DNA of 64,000 nt from Owenia fusiformis (lineage: Eukaryota; Annelida; Polychaeta; Sabellida; Oweniidae), in the NCBI GenBank assembly GCA_903813345.2, contig CAIIXF020000008.1:30650867-30714866 (forward strand), read 5' to 3'. The position numbers and the translations under genes were made by a program. The notes under the pieces were generated by a model. It searched no databases. It was not told where the DNA came from and saw nothing but the letters and a program-made list of their open reading frames with translations. Shown one piece after another: positions 1-11,668 of the stretch. The first letter of the stretch is position 1, and each line of letters starts with the position of its first letter.

Positions 1-982
1 AATGTTACGCCTTACAGCGTATCTAACGATGTCGGAATACATTTAACTTAAAAAATATGGTAGATCCCATCATACTTTTCAAGGAAAAATAATTTCAGTG
101 AAATGCGAATAAAAAATACTTCAAAATCATATATAATACACATAGTTAGCTTTTTAAATAAGGCAGATATTAACGCTTAAAGCTGAGATTAGCCCGTATT
201 TCCCGAATTGTCCCCAGGTCCGTGCACGTCATAACACTGATGCTACCAAATGTCATATTGTGTCTCAGAAGACACAGTTTTTGCACCGAATTCATTATGC
301 TACTAAGACTCCTCGCGAAAGACAAATTCCCAATGAATAACATATCGTGGCTTCTTTTCCTGGAGGTTGTGAGGTGGTATTCCCTTAGTTCCACCTCAAA
401 CATGACGTACAGGTATGGTTGTTAGCTTTAGAAGCAAACCCTCACTCTGGAAGTACATTTCACATAACAAGGTATTTCATAATGACCGTCCCCTGTCAGT
501 CACCAATCCTAGATGGCGCACCTCCATGTGTTATAATATCATAGGAAAGCTCAATCAATTCATGACTTATTAAAACAACTTTGATTAAGCTCTGCAGCTT
601 TTACGCTCTTTTTTAAGCTCTTAATGATACGAATAATAATGTTATTAATTGTCCCTCTCTTTAAACCCAATGTACAAATAGAAGCCATAAATCCAGCAAA
701 TTAGGATGATAGTGACGACAAAACATAAATCCACAAATTATGGTCCCAACGATCACTCGTTCCAATATTTAGCCCATAAGTGCATTATTAAAAAAGCTGT
801 ATGATGATGTATAGATTAAGAGAATCTAAAGGCCCATGTGATTTAGGATTGGTTTTGGATGGGAGAGGGTAATTATGAAACACCCTATACAATACACAAA
901 TGCATAAAAAAATCAAAGTACGAAATGTGATAGTTTGCAAAATACGGTAATACATACTACAGGCGATAAAGATATGACACTT
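1..982. other. AT-rich intergenic sequence, nothing recognised
   Basis: Short open frames on both strands around 170-425 overlap each other and show no family motif or codon bias. No RNA gene or repeat boundary was recognised here. Confidence 0.5.
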
Positions 983-1509
983 TCACTGGTCAGAATCAAG
1001 ATGCGGTAACGACCGTTACCTTCTTATCTAAGATGGCGGACGAAAAATGTCGATTTCGATATTTTTTGTTTTCATCAAATTTAAACTACGTATAATTGAC
1101 GCAATGCTTTGATATTTGAACTTGATAAGCCTTATATATCATGGAAACTTTGGAGTATGACCATTTATTCTTAAATCATACACGGGCGCCATAATTCAAT
1201 TATATGTTACACCGCTTAAGGGAAGGTAACTGAGAGTTCGATTTTGCAAAATTCACTTCCATTTACCTTCCCTTAAGCGGTGTAACATACAGTTGAATTA
1301 TGGCGTCCACGTATGATTTAAGAATAAATGGTCATACTCCTAAGTTTCCATGATATCTTAGATTTATCAAGTTCAAATATCAAACCATTACGTCAACTAT
1401 AAAGTAGTTTAATTCGATGAAAACAAAATATATCGAAATCGACATTTACCATCCGCCATCTTAGATGAGAAGGTAACGGCCGTTACCGCATCTTGATACT
1501 GACCAGTGA
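983..1509. repeat. 527-bp near-perfect palindrome (fold-back element)
   Basis: The left arm (about 983-1229) starts TCACTGGTCAG and runs through GATGCGGTAACG and TAAGATGGCGGA to GCTTAAGGGAAGGTAA. The right arm (about 1260-1509) is its reverse complement with scattered mismatches, separated by a loop of about 30 bp. No open frame spans it. The structure fits a fold-back DNA element or MITE. I did not find a convincing target-site duplication. Confidence 0.85.
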
Positions 1510-4019
1510 CTTTGATAACATTTCGTGTGTGTCCGTTCTTATACAGCCGGTACCCTCAACCGTGAATTTTACTGGGGTCATAGGTGTCATTATGCTCAAT
1601 TGAGGCGGTGGTGGCGTCGTATTCGAAGTGTTTCCACCTACCAGTACATCATCCAGGGGGGGATCTAGAGGTACGATACCGAACATCTGGAAATATTATT
1701 GTTCTTATGTTATCAGTATGACCGATAATATAGGGTAATATTAACAAATGAATAAAGCACCGGTGCGTTTCCAAATATTGGCCTAATATGACCGGTGCGT
1801 TACAACTAGATTTAGTGATATCTCATAAAACTGACCACCATTTAACTCCTAAACTGACACAATTTTGCATGCAACCATAAGGATCATGTTGATAAAATAT
1901 ATTCTCGCACAATCTAGGAATACTCTGTATATTTCATAAAAATAATAAAAAACATCAAAATATTTTAATGTTGCTTGTGCTTTTACATCTTGTTTGCATT
2001 ATATAGGCTAGTTATCACTGATCTAATCGATCTGGATCATTCCTTAATATATTGTACTTTGAATGGTACATAGGAGTTCTTCGTACCTAATCACGAAACA
2101 TCGTAAATCAAACATTTCTACTCACGTCCATTATGCATTTATCATTGTCCGCCATTTTTCTTCACTCCGGAGCGTTACAATTTAAGTGTAACGCACCGGG
2201 GTCGATCCCCGGTGCGGTATGGTTGCTCACCGTGATTATCTGCGGAGTGCTTCGCCGATGAACCCCTCCTCTGTCTCCAAGTTCTTATCACAAGAGCCCT
2301 TTTCCATGACCACTTGAAGTGTTTTCATAACTATGCTTTGGTGGCCGCTTTAGAGAAACAAATTATTTCTTATCAGACTCGATCCCTTTCCGGATTTCTC
2401 ATTTCGCATCTCATAACTTTCGTTAAACTTGTTCCGTCTGATGTTTTGTTTTTCTTTGAAGCTCTTGAAGTCTATATATTTTTAGTGGTATACCCCCGGT
2501 TTTATTTTTCGAAGAGGGGAAGAATTCATCTCGCTTTTGTTGCCTCTATCGTCGCATGTGCATCTTGTGCTTTATGTTTCTAAAATAGTAGTTCGATATT
2601 TTTCAATGAGGAACATAATTTTAATCACCGCTTGTCTTGACTTTTTGATTTTTTTGTTCTCGGACGTTAATTACTTTTTGTTTTCTCTGTATCATGTTTT
2701 GCAACGAATTACGTTTGACGAAGGCACACTGAATCTTATACATCAGATCGTAATAATGTATCTAGGAGATCAGATCGTAATAATGAAATTAAAAAATAAT
2801 AAGCAAATAAACATCGTTGAAAAGCTATAAAATCGTTCATGTTACAAATAAGAGATGCCGGTTTATGCTGTTCACCATTCAAAATCATGCATTCATTGAA
2901 AAGGAAACTGAACTCAAACGTTTTAATAGACTTTATGATTGAAGTCAGCAATCCCCGGGAATGCACTGAGCGAAACGCCATTCACAGAGGTTAACACATT
3001 TTGGGCTATAATGGTCTTCGTAGTGATTTTTGTAGTAAATATCTTTCGGTAAATTATGCTTATGGAAGTTCCAAATAACTTGTCATCTCCATGCATGTAA
3101 CGTATTTTTGTAAAGACGTCTAAAATTGAAAAGGCACGCTGAAAAAAGAGAAAACTCTTTTAACTGTTATCTTTTGTTGTCTATCAATTGATCTTCATTC
3201 GTAATTACCGGAAAATTGTTATACATGTGTTATCAGAGTATTGGTAATCATATAAAATCAAATCAATCCATCTGTGAGTTATACAAATGACTAATTTACT
3301 GCTTTGAGTCCATGTCGATTTTCACGCATGTCGATTGTCACAGTTTCACACCATATTCGCTCATAGATGGGGTCGAGCTGGTTATTTCGTAAAATATTTT
3401 CGTTAAAACAGAGTGGATGTATTGTTTTCTTAGATAGTGTCCATCTTTACACAAGAAAAATGGTGAATTCTCAGAAATGTTCAGATCATGCTTATTATAA
3501 TTCAATCACAATTATTATCACGATTTGGAACATGGTGGTCTGATAAACTGAATCAAGGACTTGCTAACCACATATATTTTATTTTTCTCGGATTCCCCTG
3601 ATGTCGTGTGGGTGTGTTTTAACGACCATGTCGATTTTCACAGAATAAATTTTACATTTACTTTCTTGGGTCTATATAATCGGTAATAGGTGGAGACCAA
3701 ATACAATGCTCTCATCACACTCTGAATGAATGTTCTCTATGCCAGCATAATCAAAATTAAAAGATGCGACCATTTATGATTGAGATATGACATGTTTTCA
3801 AAAGCGTGTTGTCCTGTTACATTGACAATTTCACGAAATTCACAATTTTGGAGCCAGATATCAAAGCTACTTACAATCGGAACAAGATCAAAAAGTATGC
3901 TGACGTAGTTCAGATAAGGGCATTATATTTTAGAATTCATTAAATGATGAGCAAAAATACTTTTAGTTTCAGCTATGTACAATTACATGAAAAAATGCCA
4001 ATTTTTAACACTTATTTGT
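1510..4019. other. Intergenic sequence with a small candidate MITE
   Basis: No gene was recognised. A minus-strand frame at 1483-1686 with a proline run has a possible upstream splice acceptor but no family match. From about 1792 to 2199 the ends CCGGTGCGTTAC and GTAACGCACCGG are inverted, which could mark a MITE of about 400 bp. A hairpin with 9-bp arms (GCACCGGGG/CCCCGGTGC, loop TCGAT) lies at 2193-2215. The frame at 2314-2583 looks spurious. Confidence 0.4.
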
Positions 4020-5240
4020 TTTCACTGTAAAGGGCCTTAAATTTTAAGGTTCTTAAGCATTTTGGTCACAAAATTTGCTAGAGAGCCTTAAATTTTGATT
4101 GTTCTGTAGCATTTTTGGCTAAAGGGCCTTAAATTCTAAGGTACTTTAGCATTTTGATAACTAATTTTGCTAGAGTCTTAAGAATGAATCTGGGGAGCTT
4201 TTTCATGCATTTCGCTTGTGTTTTTCATCTAAAAAACATCAATACACTTTTAAACATTTTATTGACTAAAAAAAATATTTCTCATTTTCAAGGATTGTCT
4301 ATGGATTAACATCCGGGCATTGTTATTTTTCAAACTATAGAGGGCTGGGAATCGTTATTACGATCACTTTTGAATAATATTAATATTGTTTTAAATAGGT
4401 TTCATGTATGCCAATAATTTCTCAAATTGTGTAAATGGTACCCCTTTCTTAATCCCAAGAATTTTCTCTTAGAGGAATTTCCCATAGTAATCCAATGGTA
4501 TAGTTCCAAGCAAATTTTGAGATAACAAGAAAGATAATCATTAATACACACCTCATTGGCTTAGCTAAAACAGTATTTGTGGTGATGAAAAATATAAAGA
4601 GCCTTAAAATTTAAGGTACTTAAATGCGATAGAAGTGACCAAGTATTGCAGTTTAAGCACATCAGGCAAATACTGTATATGACATATTTTTAAATGATTA
4701 TAAAACCGGACACATGTGTTCCCTAATTATGTCGGTGAAAAAAAGGTTTAATTTATTTTCAAATTCTGCCATTTTCTCGTTTTTTATACATTTAATGAAA
4801 AAATATTCTTTACACTCTTTTCTAGGTACATTAGTGCACTCTTTGTGCAAAACTGAAAGATGTAGACAATCTGAGGAAGGAGTGATCTGGTGATTGATAT
4901 TTGAAAAATAACATGTGACTATTAATGATTGCATCCGAACATACACACCAACCTTAAATAAATTCATGATTTTTTTTAACATGAAGTCCTTCAAAAACCA
5001 CTTTTTGAAATAATAAAAAAAAGGTTTCACGTACCGAATTTTGATAACATTGGGCATGCGCCAAAGTGGTTCATACTTTGTATGGAGCCGTTAATTTAAC
5101 TCCACCATATCATCATATCAGGAGATATTATATTCGAGATCATATGATCATAGATCGGTATGTTAATTGTACATGTTACTTGCAATTTTGTCTGATTCTG
5201 CCCATAGTTAAAGTTGACCTAAACTAGGCAACATTGATGA
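4020..5240. repeat. Diverged remnant (U0) of the 3' flank of the duplicated unit
   Basis: This stretch is colinear with the sequence after the fibrinogen-domain gene (18400-18875, continuing at 28646, and 44070-44660). Shared landmarks in the same order are the repeated AAGGGCCTTAAATTTTAAGG motif, GATTGATATTTGAAAAATAA, AACATGTGACTATT, TAAATAAATTCATGATTTTT, GGAGCCGTTAA, and AGATCGGTATGTTAAT. It is clearly more diverged than U1 and U2 are from each other and has about 400 bp of extra sequence at 4180-4600. No fibrinogen-domain coding sequence precedes it. Confidence 0.7.
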
Positions 5241-5248
5241 CATGTCGC

Positions 5249-5440
5249 AGCCGCCCCCCCCCCCCCCCCCGGCTAGAAATTATTTTAAAAGCATGCAGTT
5301 TTTCACCATTCTGAGCACTTTTCGCATGTTTTTTTTGACAAAACTGTCAAAAAGCTCCCAACCCCTTGGAAAAAACTCCCCCTTGGTAAAACGCCCCCCC
5401 CCCCCTCCGGTAAATCCTGGCTACGGGCCTGATGTACTGT
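5249..5440. repeat. Dispersed C-rich repeat, copy in U1
   Basis: It begins with a poly-C run, contains ATCATGCAGTTTTTCACCAT-like sequence and TGAGCACTTTTCGCATG, and ends GGTAAATCCTGGCTACGGGC. Related copies lie at about 22650-22825 (inside the 9.77-kb transposon), 30230-30945 (U2) and 44660-45380 (U3). The reverse-complement end, with GTAGCCAGGATTT, looks like a DNA-transposon terminus, but I cannot place it in a family. The poly-C lengths differ between copies. Confidence 0.6.
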
Positions 5441-5791
5441 ACATGTATTTAAAGAAAGTATCAACAAAAGCTCTGGTTTGTTCTTGTACTCTAAAAGTCA
5501 TGGGAATATTTATTTACACAAAATATTCAACAGATAACATTGGATTTCTAGAATGAAAACCCAAATGACAATATGTATGTCATAACATTAACCAATTTTA
5601 AATAACTATACAAGACTTGCTTCACGTATGTATTATGTATCATTTTGAGGACATGTACTTCAAAAAAAATAAGTAAGGAAATATTTTGCCAATATTCATA
5701 ACAAAAACAGTTTCTACATGGAATGTTGAAAACATTTATAGATTATAATTCATTTAAATGGAAATGCATCTTTGCTGTATAAAACACCTAT

Positions 5792-5898
5792 ATTTCATTA
5801 CAATATACCATATGGTATTTCATTACAATATACCATATGGTATTTCATTACAATATACCATATGGTATTTCATTACAATATACCATATGGTATATTGT
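5792..5898. repeat. Minisatellite with CATATGG palindrome, U1 copy
   Basis: About four units of roughly 26 bp, each with ATTTCATTACAATATACCAT followed by ATGGT. U2 (31049-31172) and U3 (45480-45610) carry the same array with degenerate units, so copy number and unit composition differ between duplicates. Confidence 0.9.
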
Positions 5899-6742
5899 AT
5901 AAATACATTGTACGATTGTAAGCATTTGTTTACTAGAGAAAAGGTCATATGTCAGTTTTCCATAATAGTGATCTTTGGCATAAGAATTATAACTGTAGAG
6001 CAAACCAAATATGCAACACGTACGTCGAATCAAGAATATAATCTTCACATCAAGTTTCTGCCCTTCTCTCTTTGTCTTACTATCTTGCATTTCATTCCCC
6101 ACACTTATGGTAAAAATGGGAGGGGGAGATATCGGGACATGGAACTATATATTACATGTACTTATAATCTGATTTGATTTCAATATATTTAAACATAACA
6201 CATGGTACTACATTACATCAAACAAGCACCTCTTTTAGTACAATGTGTCATTCTTTTTTCAGATTATCTTTGAAATATAAAACGCATGATTGTAAAAATA
6301 AGTAGGACTAATATTTAGACTAGTTACAATTGATTTAATTTATATTCTCTGATTTTTTACCCTTTTGAAACTATATTAATTTTGAAACTGACAATATTTA
6401 CAAATTCACATTTCTAGTAGAAACATCTAAACTATAGTTCTATCAAAAAGTATAAGTGTGATAATATAACAATAAATACCACAATTTTAAGAATGGTTTG
6501 CAAAGTTATCTATTTGGTCACAGTTCAGTCCATCTCCCAGTCTACTAACTATATGTTATGTACAGTACAGTTATGAACAAAAATCTCATTTTTTATCTGC
6601 TGCAGAAAACTGCATAAAAGCATAAAGATATATCACAATATTGCAAGATGTATTACAACTATAATACATATTCACATATATATTTAAAGTTTATAGCAAA
6701 TATTCACATATTTACAGAATTTACACAAATATTGATTTTGTC
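5899..6742. other. 3' flank of the U1 CCDC170 copy
   Basis: AT-rich sequence colinear with U2 31173-32020 and U3 45611-47485. The overlapping open frames that recur here are not supported as genes. The TA at about 6679 is the empty site for the 1,030-bp fold-back element found in U3. Confidence 0.6.
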
Positions 6743-9357
6743 TTAATATTGCCTCGGGTCTCGCCGCCGTGTAGGCGACATTGACCTTGTCCGTGTTCTC
6801 GATCTATGTGGGCTGGGACTCCTACTCCTAGTTCCCAATGTCCTTGTTGCTTCTACGTATCCAGACTTAAATCCATCTTCCATATCCTCAAGAGCGCTAT
6901 CTAGAGTCAACGTTGTAAAGGCATGGGTTTTATTGGCCAAAACAAGTTTCTCAAGTCGTGAGATGATTTCATAGTCAGGCACCGCAAGGGAATTAACTTC
7001 TAAGCCAAGCATACGTGCTATCACAGATCTCATATCAAGTAGCTGAAATAGAACGCAATTTCATTATAATAACATCTACATTTTAATCCAATAAGGAAGT
7101 AAATGGTAATCTTTAATGCCTCTTGTACAACAAGGCATTAACATGCAAAATCTCACCACCTGCCATTTGCTACAGACACAGCCAAACACTGACTGCCGAG
7201 TGCCCGCTGCCGAACACCATCCACAAAAATGTTGGAGACAATAACTATCATAAAAACTTTGAATCCCATACCTCTCTCTCCCGTTTTGTAATCTCGTCAA
7301 GAGCTGCCTTGGTTGTTGCGAGCTCACTGCTCAACTGACCAATCGTATAGTCTGCTGTTTGGCTGGTACCAACTTTCTCTCCTTCAACCATGTCGATATC
7401 TTGTTTGAGATTATGGATTTTCTTCGCCTGTTTTTGCCGTACTCTCTCAAGCCTCAGAACTTTCTCTTCAAGGGTTTCAATTTCTTTGCTAGCCTCAAGA
7501 GTTTCAATCTGAAATCATTATGGAAAAGGGTAGAGAAAATGATGGAGACACCATTATGCAAAATATAGTATAAAAGATTGGAATCAGCAAGGAATGAAAT
7601 ACACATGCATGTAGTTAATAATCTAAACTGTATGGAAATCCAACAACATTTTCTCATACTTGTGATTCTAAGGTTTAAGGATTTCAGAATTGAATTTTCT
7701 TGCGTAGAAGATCGTTATGTAGGTCTTTGCTCTCAAGTTGATCTTTGAAGCTCTTGATCTTCCTCTGTAGGTTATACACATGCGTGGTTTTGTCTGCAAG
7801 GGCATCCATCTCCATGCGCTGAAGCTGTTCTGCCCTGGCGATGATTGCATCACCGCTCATGTCAAAACCAACATCGGCTGAGATTGTGTCCACTTTCATT
7901 GCACTCGCAACTCTCTCCATGAATTTCAAGTACTATAAGAACAAAGGGAGAGACTTAGATTTTAATTTTAATGAAGAAAATATTCATCAAAATATGTGTT
8001 GAGCACACAATGTAGTTACATACAACGTTAAAGGTGATTTTTTCACTTAAACAAAAATGCCATTTGTTTTGAGGAATCTAGTTACTGTATGGAATTATTA
8101 TTTCCATTGGAAGATTCTTCCTCTTATTCTGTCTGTTGTTTCATTTGTTCTGCCTTTTCTAGTAATAAAACCACTATATATGGTTGAACTATATCAGTGG
8201 TCTCCCCAGCATTAAAGCAAATGGGCGCAGCACCCAACAGATTTTGAGAACAGCCTTGCACCAACCTGAAAATCCATTTGCACCCACTTCTACTTGAAAA
8301 TGAGAAAAATCATGAAAAATTGGCATATTTTGACCAATTTTGGTCCAAATTGTTAAAATTAGAATTTTGCACCCACTTGAGAAAAAATCCTGGGAAGATC
8401 ACTGTATATTTCAAAACATAACATTAGTTTGTCTCATACCCTATGTTTGTCAGTTCTCAACCCATCCTTGAGTGCATCTGTCGCTGCAATATCATTCTCT
8501 GCATGATGGAGTCTGTCTTCCATATCTGCAGCATCATTGTGGGCTTGACGGATTTTACGTTCCGCTGATCTCTGCATTTCAATCTGTCTCTCCAATTGTT
8601 CTGTTAAGTTACGGACCTTTTGCTCTAGCATGTCGATGTTCTGAAATTCAAACAGGTTTTATACACTGAAAGCCTATGAATATTTGAACTTCATAAAACA
8701 AGGCTGATATTAAAGGATTTATTGAGAAAGTTAACATCTGTTTAAATGTAAAATCATAATCATTTGATCTTACGGTGTTTCGGTGTGTAACAATGGGTTT
8801 TGCATATTTCTAAAAGTATATATTCAAATAAATTGAAAAAAACTTACAGCATCTTTATCTCTTGCTGATGTAACAAGACTCCTGATTCTATCTTTAATTA
8901 CATCTTCACATGGGGCCCCATGCCCATGTCCATAACGATCACCCAATATGGACACCAGAGATTCCTTCAGGGACGTCAACTGTGTGAAAGCATCACGAGC
9001 CCTGTAGTCTTTTTCTTTGATCTCTCGATCTAGTGTAGACATATTTAGATCTCGATTTTCGAGTTGATCTCTAGCGTTGCGCCATGCTCTTTGACTTGCT
9101 TCAAGTCGTTCATTCAGTGCTTCAATTTCCCGTTCTAGGTCAATTCGGGACGCCAATGCATTATCAAGTTCCACTCTCATATTGGTGACATCAGAGTTGA
9201 TATGTTTGTAAGTTTTTTGTTCACGGCCGACTTCTGACACAAGCCTCATTATGGTTTCCCGACTAGCTTTCGTCTCCAGTTCAGTGTTTTGGAGGGCTTC
9301 TTGGAGGGTGACCATTTTGCCTTTGAGTATGGCATTTTCCTGAACAATCTCAGAAAG
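6743..9357 (-). pseudogene. CCDC170: CCDC170-like, 5'-truncated copy 1 with exon deletion
   Basis: Minus-strand exons read 8848-9357, 8440-8640, about 7689-7932 (damaged), 7272-7508 and 6743-7042, the last with the stop codon. All intact boundaries have AG acceptors and GT donors, and the junctions are in phase. The protein is almost entirely coiled coil and matches CCDC170 in its conserved end (MLGLEVNSLAVPDYEII). The tail is Ser/Arg-rich (RSRSPSPHRSRTRTRS). Compared with U2 and U3, about 328 bp is missing at 7687-7690. That removes the last 58 or so codons of the third exon, its donor site and part of the intron. The exons upstream of 9357 that exist in U3 are absent. CCDC170 proteins are coiled-coil proteins linked to microtubules and the Golgi. 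This copy is very probably non-functional. Confidence 0.85.
8195..8404. mobile_element. Small DNA element with CAGTG ends, U1 copy
   Basis: The ends are CAGTGGTCTCCCCAG and, reversed, CAGTGATCTTCCCAGGA. It lies in a CCDC170 intron in U1 and U2 (33789-33995) and is missing from U3, where the sequence passes directly through GAACTATTATTTC near 49283. The target duplication is unclear, possibly 3 bp (TAT). It is non-coding and its family is not assigned. Confidence 0.7.
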
Positions 9358-9625
9358 CTGAAAAGTTCAAAAAATCAGATAATTTTTATAGAATGCAATA
9401 AAGTATAACTTTATGGAACAACAGTAAAACCTGTGAAAATGGAATACCTTTGGCACCTCTAAAAAGTATTCCTCATGGGAGGTGTTCCAGTTAAGGGGTT
9501 TATTCAACATTAAGTCAATCAGCCATGGTACTGTTAATAATGTTTCCATTACAGAGATGTAACACTTAGAGAGGTGTTCTACTTGAAAGCTTTTACTGAA
9601 CTCTTTATAGAAGCATGTAAACTAT

Positions 9626-11627
9626 ATGTGGGGGGTGTATAGAGGGTCTTGGAAATGCATATACAATATTTTTCAGCTCTCTTATACCATATACAATATT
9701 TTTTCACCCCTTTTATACCATATACAATATTTTTCACAGCTCTTATACCATATACGATATTTTAGGTGAAATACAATATACAATAATTTTGAAACTGCTT
9801 TTGATTAAAGTTTGGATATTTATAAGGAAATAATATTAGGAGAGAATCCATGTACTAAAGTAAATGTATTATTATAAGGGAAATAGACTCCACATACATA
9901 CCACAATGATTTCATTTATTACATTATGAATAAGACACCATTCGGGTACATCTGCATGTTCAGAAAAGCTGTGACCACATTTTATTTTCAGGTAAACAAG
10001 TTGATTCAAAACACATTTATGATATAAGATTCATGACTTATCTTTAGTGATTTTACAACCTACTTTGACCAAAAAACTAACTTTAACATTTCTGCAATTT
10101 GCATGTATGGTGCCTTTAGTAACTTCACCAATTTATAACATATCATGGATCTTTTGGGAAATATTGTATTTGAGATCTTGGTATGTCCATTGTACATGTT
10201 ACTTGCAATTTTGTCACCCTCTGAAGATTTCGTTCTGCCTGTACGTAGTTAAAGTGGACGAAAACTAAGCAACATTGGTAACATGTACATGCAATTATGT
10301 CATAGATTTATATTACAAAAGGAAAATAAGATATATGTGGTCATGAAAAATTAAATTTCTTATTTGGTCAAGAAACTTTTACTATAGTTTAAAAAAACAA
10401 GACTTTGGACTCTGCATTGCAAGACAATAAATAAAAGAACCAAGACTCAACCGCTTCAAACGAGTCGACGAATGACTTATCTGAAAAACGGTGGGAAATT
10501 TAAATAAGGTTGACCCAAATTTTGGAACGACTATAACTCTATCAATACCGATGTAAGTTCCTAGAGGATCCCACATTGAATGAATGCTTTGTGTGCCAAA
10601 TTTAAGATATACCAACCTCCATTTAAGAAACTTATTCAAGAAATGGAGGGTTGCTTTTTGGGGTCATCCTGTATATCAGAAATAAAAAGCTAAATTAAAA
10701 ATCTCAAAGTTATATTCAAACTATTCGATTTGTTCCATTCAAAACTGTAAGATAGCATTTTTGATACGCGGACAAAGTGTTTCTGGAGAAAAGATCATTT
10801 GTTTGTCATTTGGTACTTATAGGTGTAAATGACGATTCTATAAATTCAAGTTAAATTTTTGTATTTCCAAATGAGAAAATTGCCAACAAATTCATCAAAC
10901 CACAAACATTTTAACGTCGATAAATGTGAGGATAAATTTCTATATTTCCATATATACAAATGTCAACTAATATCAACAGACCACAAACCTTTATAAAAAG
11001 CAGAGACAATGATAATTTGAATTTATATTGCTTCATTTATCACGAACACATTTTTATGTCAATTAGTAACTTGCAGTTTCCTTAAAGGCCCTTTGTAATA
11101 TTGCATACTTGAGATACTCCCAACAAAATCCACCATTTAAATGCCCATGGGCGATAAAATATTAGTAGGTGTTATTAACTTTATCTTGTGATATCTGCTT
11201 GAGGTATGCTTTTAATATTGTTATATGGTCTCTCACTTTTTGTGGACGGTTTTCTGTGGTGTCGTTCGACGTCTGTAACAAATGTTAGGTGATGTTTTGT
11301 ATATTAACGCCTTCCAATATCATCATTGCCATCCAGTACACTTTTCGGGAGGCCTAAATCATCATTCATTAGAGCAAATGGACCATGAAATACCCCCTGG
11401 TGATGAAATGGTTAAAAACTACATGTAATTTCCACGTCAAAATCCTCTCATAGGGAATTTTAATGTATTCAGAGAGATTGAAAAACCAAAGTGAAGCCAT
11501 TCCAAGATAATGTAGATAATATATACAGTACATATCATCAACATGTGCAGAGCCTTTAAGTTTTAATTATGCGTTTGTTGTTTCTGGAAAATGAGTAATA
11601 TGCACCTTACTCTGAGTCAACAACAGC
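9626..11627. other. Spacer upstream of the fibrinogen-domain gene (U1)
   Basis: Homology to U3 stops at 9626, after a shared AAACTATATGT. From there the sequence matches only U2 (35222 onward). A minisatellite occupies 9658-9785. At about 10087-10300 there is a diverged copy of the unit-junction sequence (GGAAATATTGTATTTGAGAT, CATGTTACTTGCAATTTTGT, AGTTAAAGTGGACGAAAACT). No convincing gene was seen. This is likely upstream regulatory sequence of the gene starting at 11669. Confidence 0.55.
9658..9785. repeat. Minisatellite, expanded in U1
   Basis: Four to five units of about 30 bp built on ATACAATATTTTTCAGCTCT and CTTATACCAT. U2 (about 35256-35330) has only about two units, so this is a copy-number difference between duplicates. 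Confidence 0.85.
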
Positions 11628-11640
11628 TTTTATATATTTA
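11613..11640 (+). promoter_or_regulatory. Candidate core promoter: AP-1-type site and TATA box (U1)
   Basis: TGAGTCA (11613-11619), a perfect match to the AP-1 consensus, lies just before TTTATATATTTA (11629-11640), a TATA-like box. The proposed start codon is at 11669. Both elements are preserved in U2 (TATA at about 37175-37186, ATG at 37215). The spacing suits a short 5' UTR, but it is inferred from motif matches only. Confidence 0.45.
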
Positions 11641-11668
11641 TTTAATTCGTGACTTCGTGAATTGCAAG

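Noticed and set aside
1483-1686. Possible minus-strand exon with a proline run
   Set aside because: It has an acceptor-like TTTCCAG upstream, but no partner exon, no clear donor and no family match. It also overlaps the end of the palindrome.
2185-2220. tRNA-like T-arm at the GCACCGGGG hairpin
   Set aside because: The loop is only five bases and lacks the TTCRA pattern; no D- or anticodon arm lies upstream.
4698-5057. Minus-strand frame of 119 codons
   Set aside because: It lies in the U0 flank, and the homologous stretches in U1 and U2 do not keep the frame. No motif was seen.
5758-6177. Frames of 84-139 codons over the CATATGG minisatellite and flank, recurring in all units
   Set aside because: They open with minisatellite translation, exist on both strands, and show no codon bias or motif. 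Recurrence reflects the duplication.
10382-10639. Minus-strand frame of 85 codons, conserved at 35933-36184 in U2
   Set aside because: Truncated and altered at its C-terminus in U2, no domain recognised, and located in spacer sequence.
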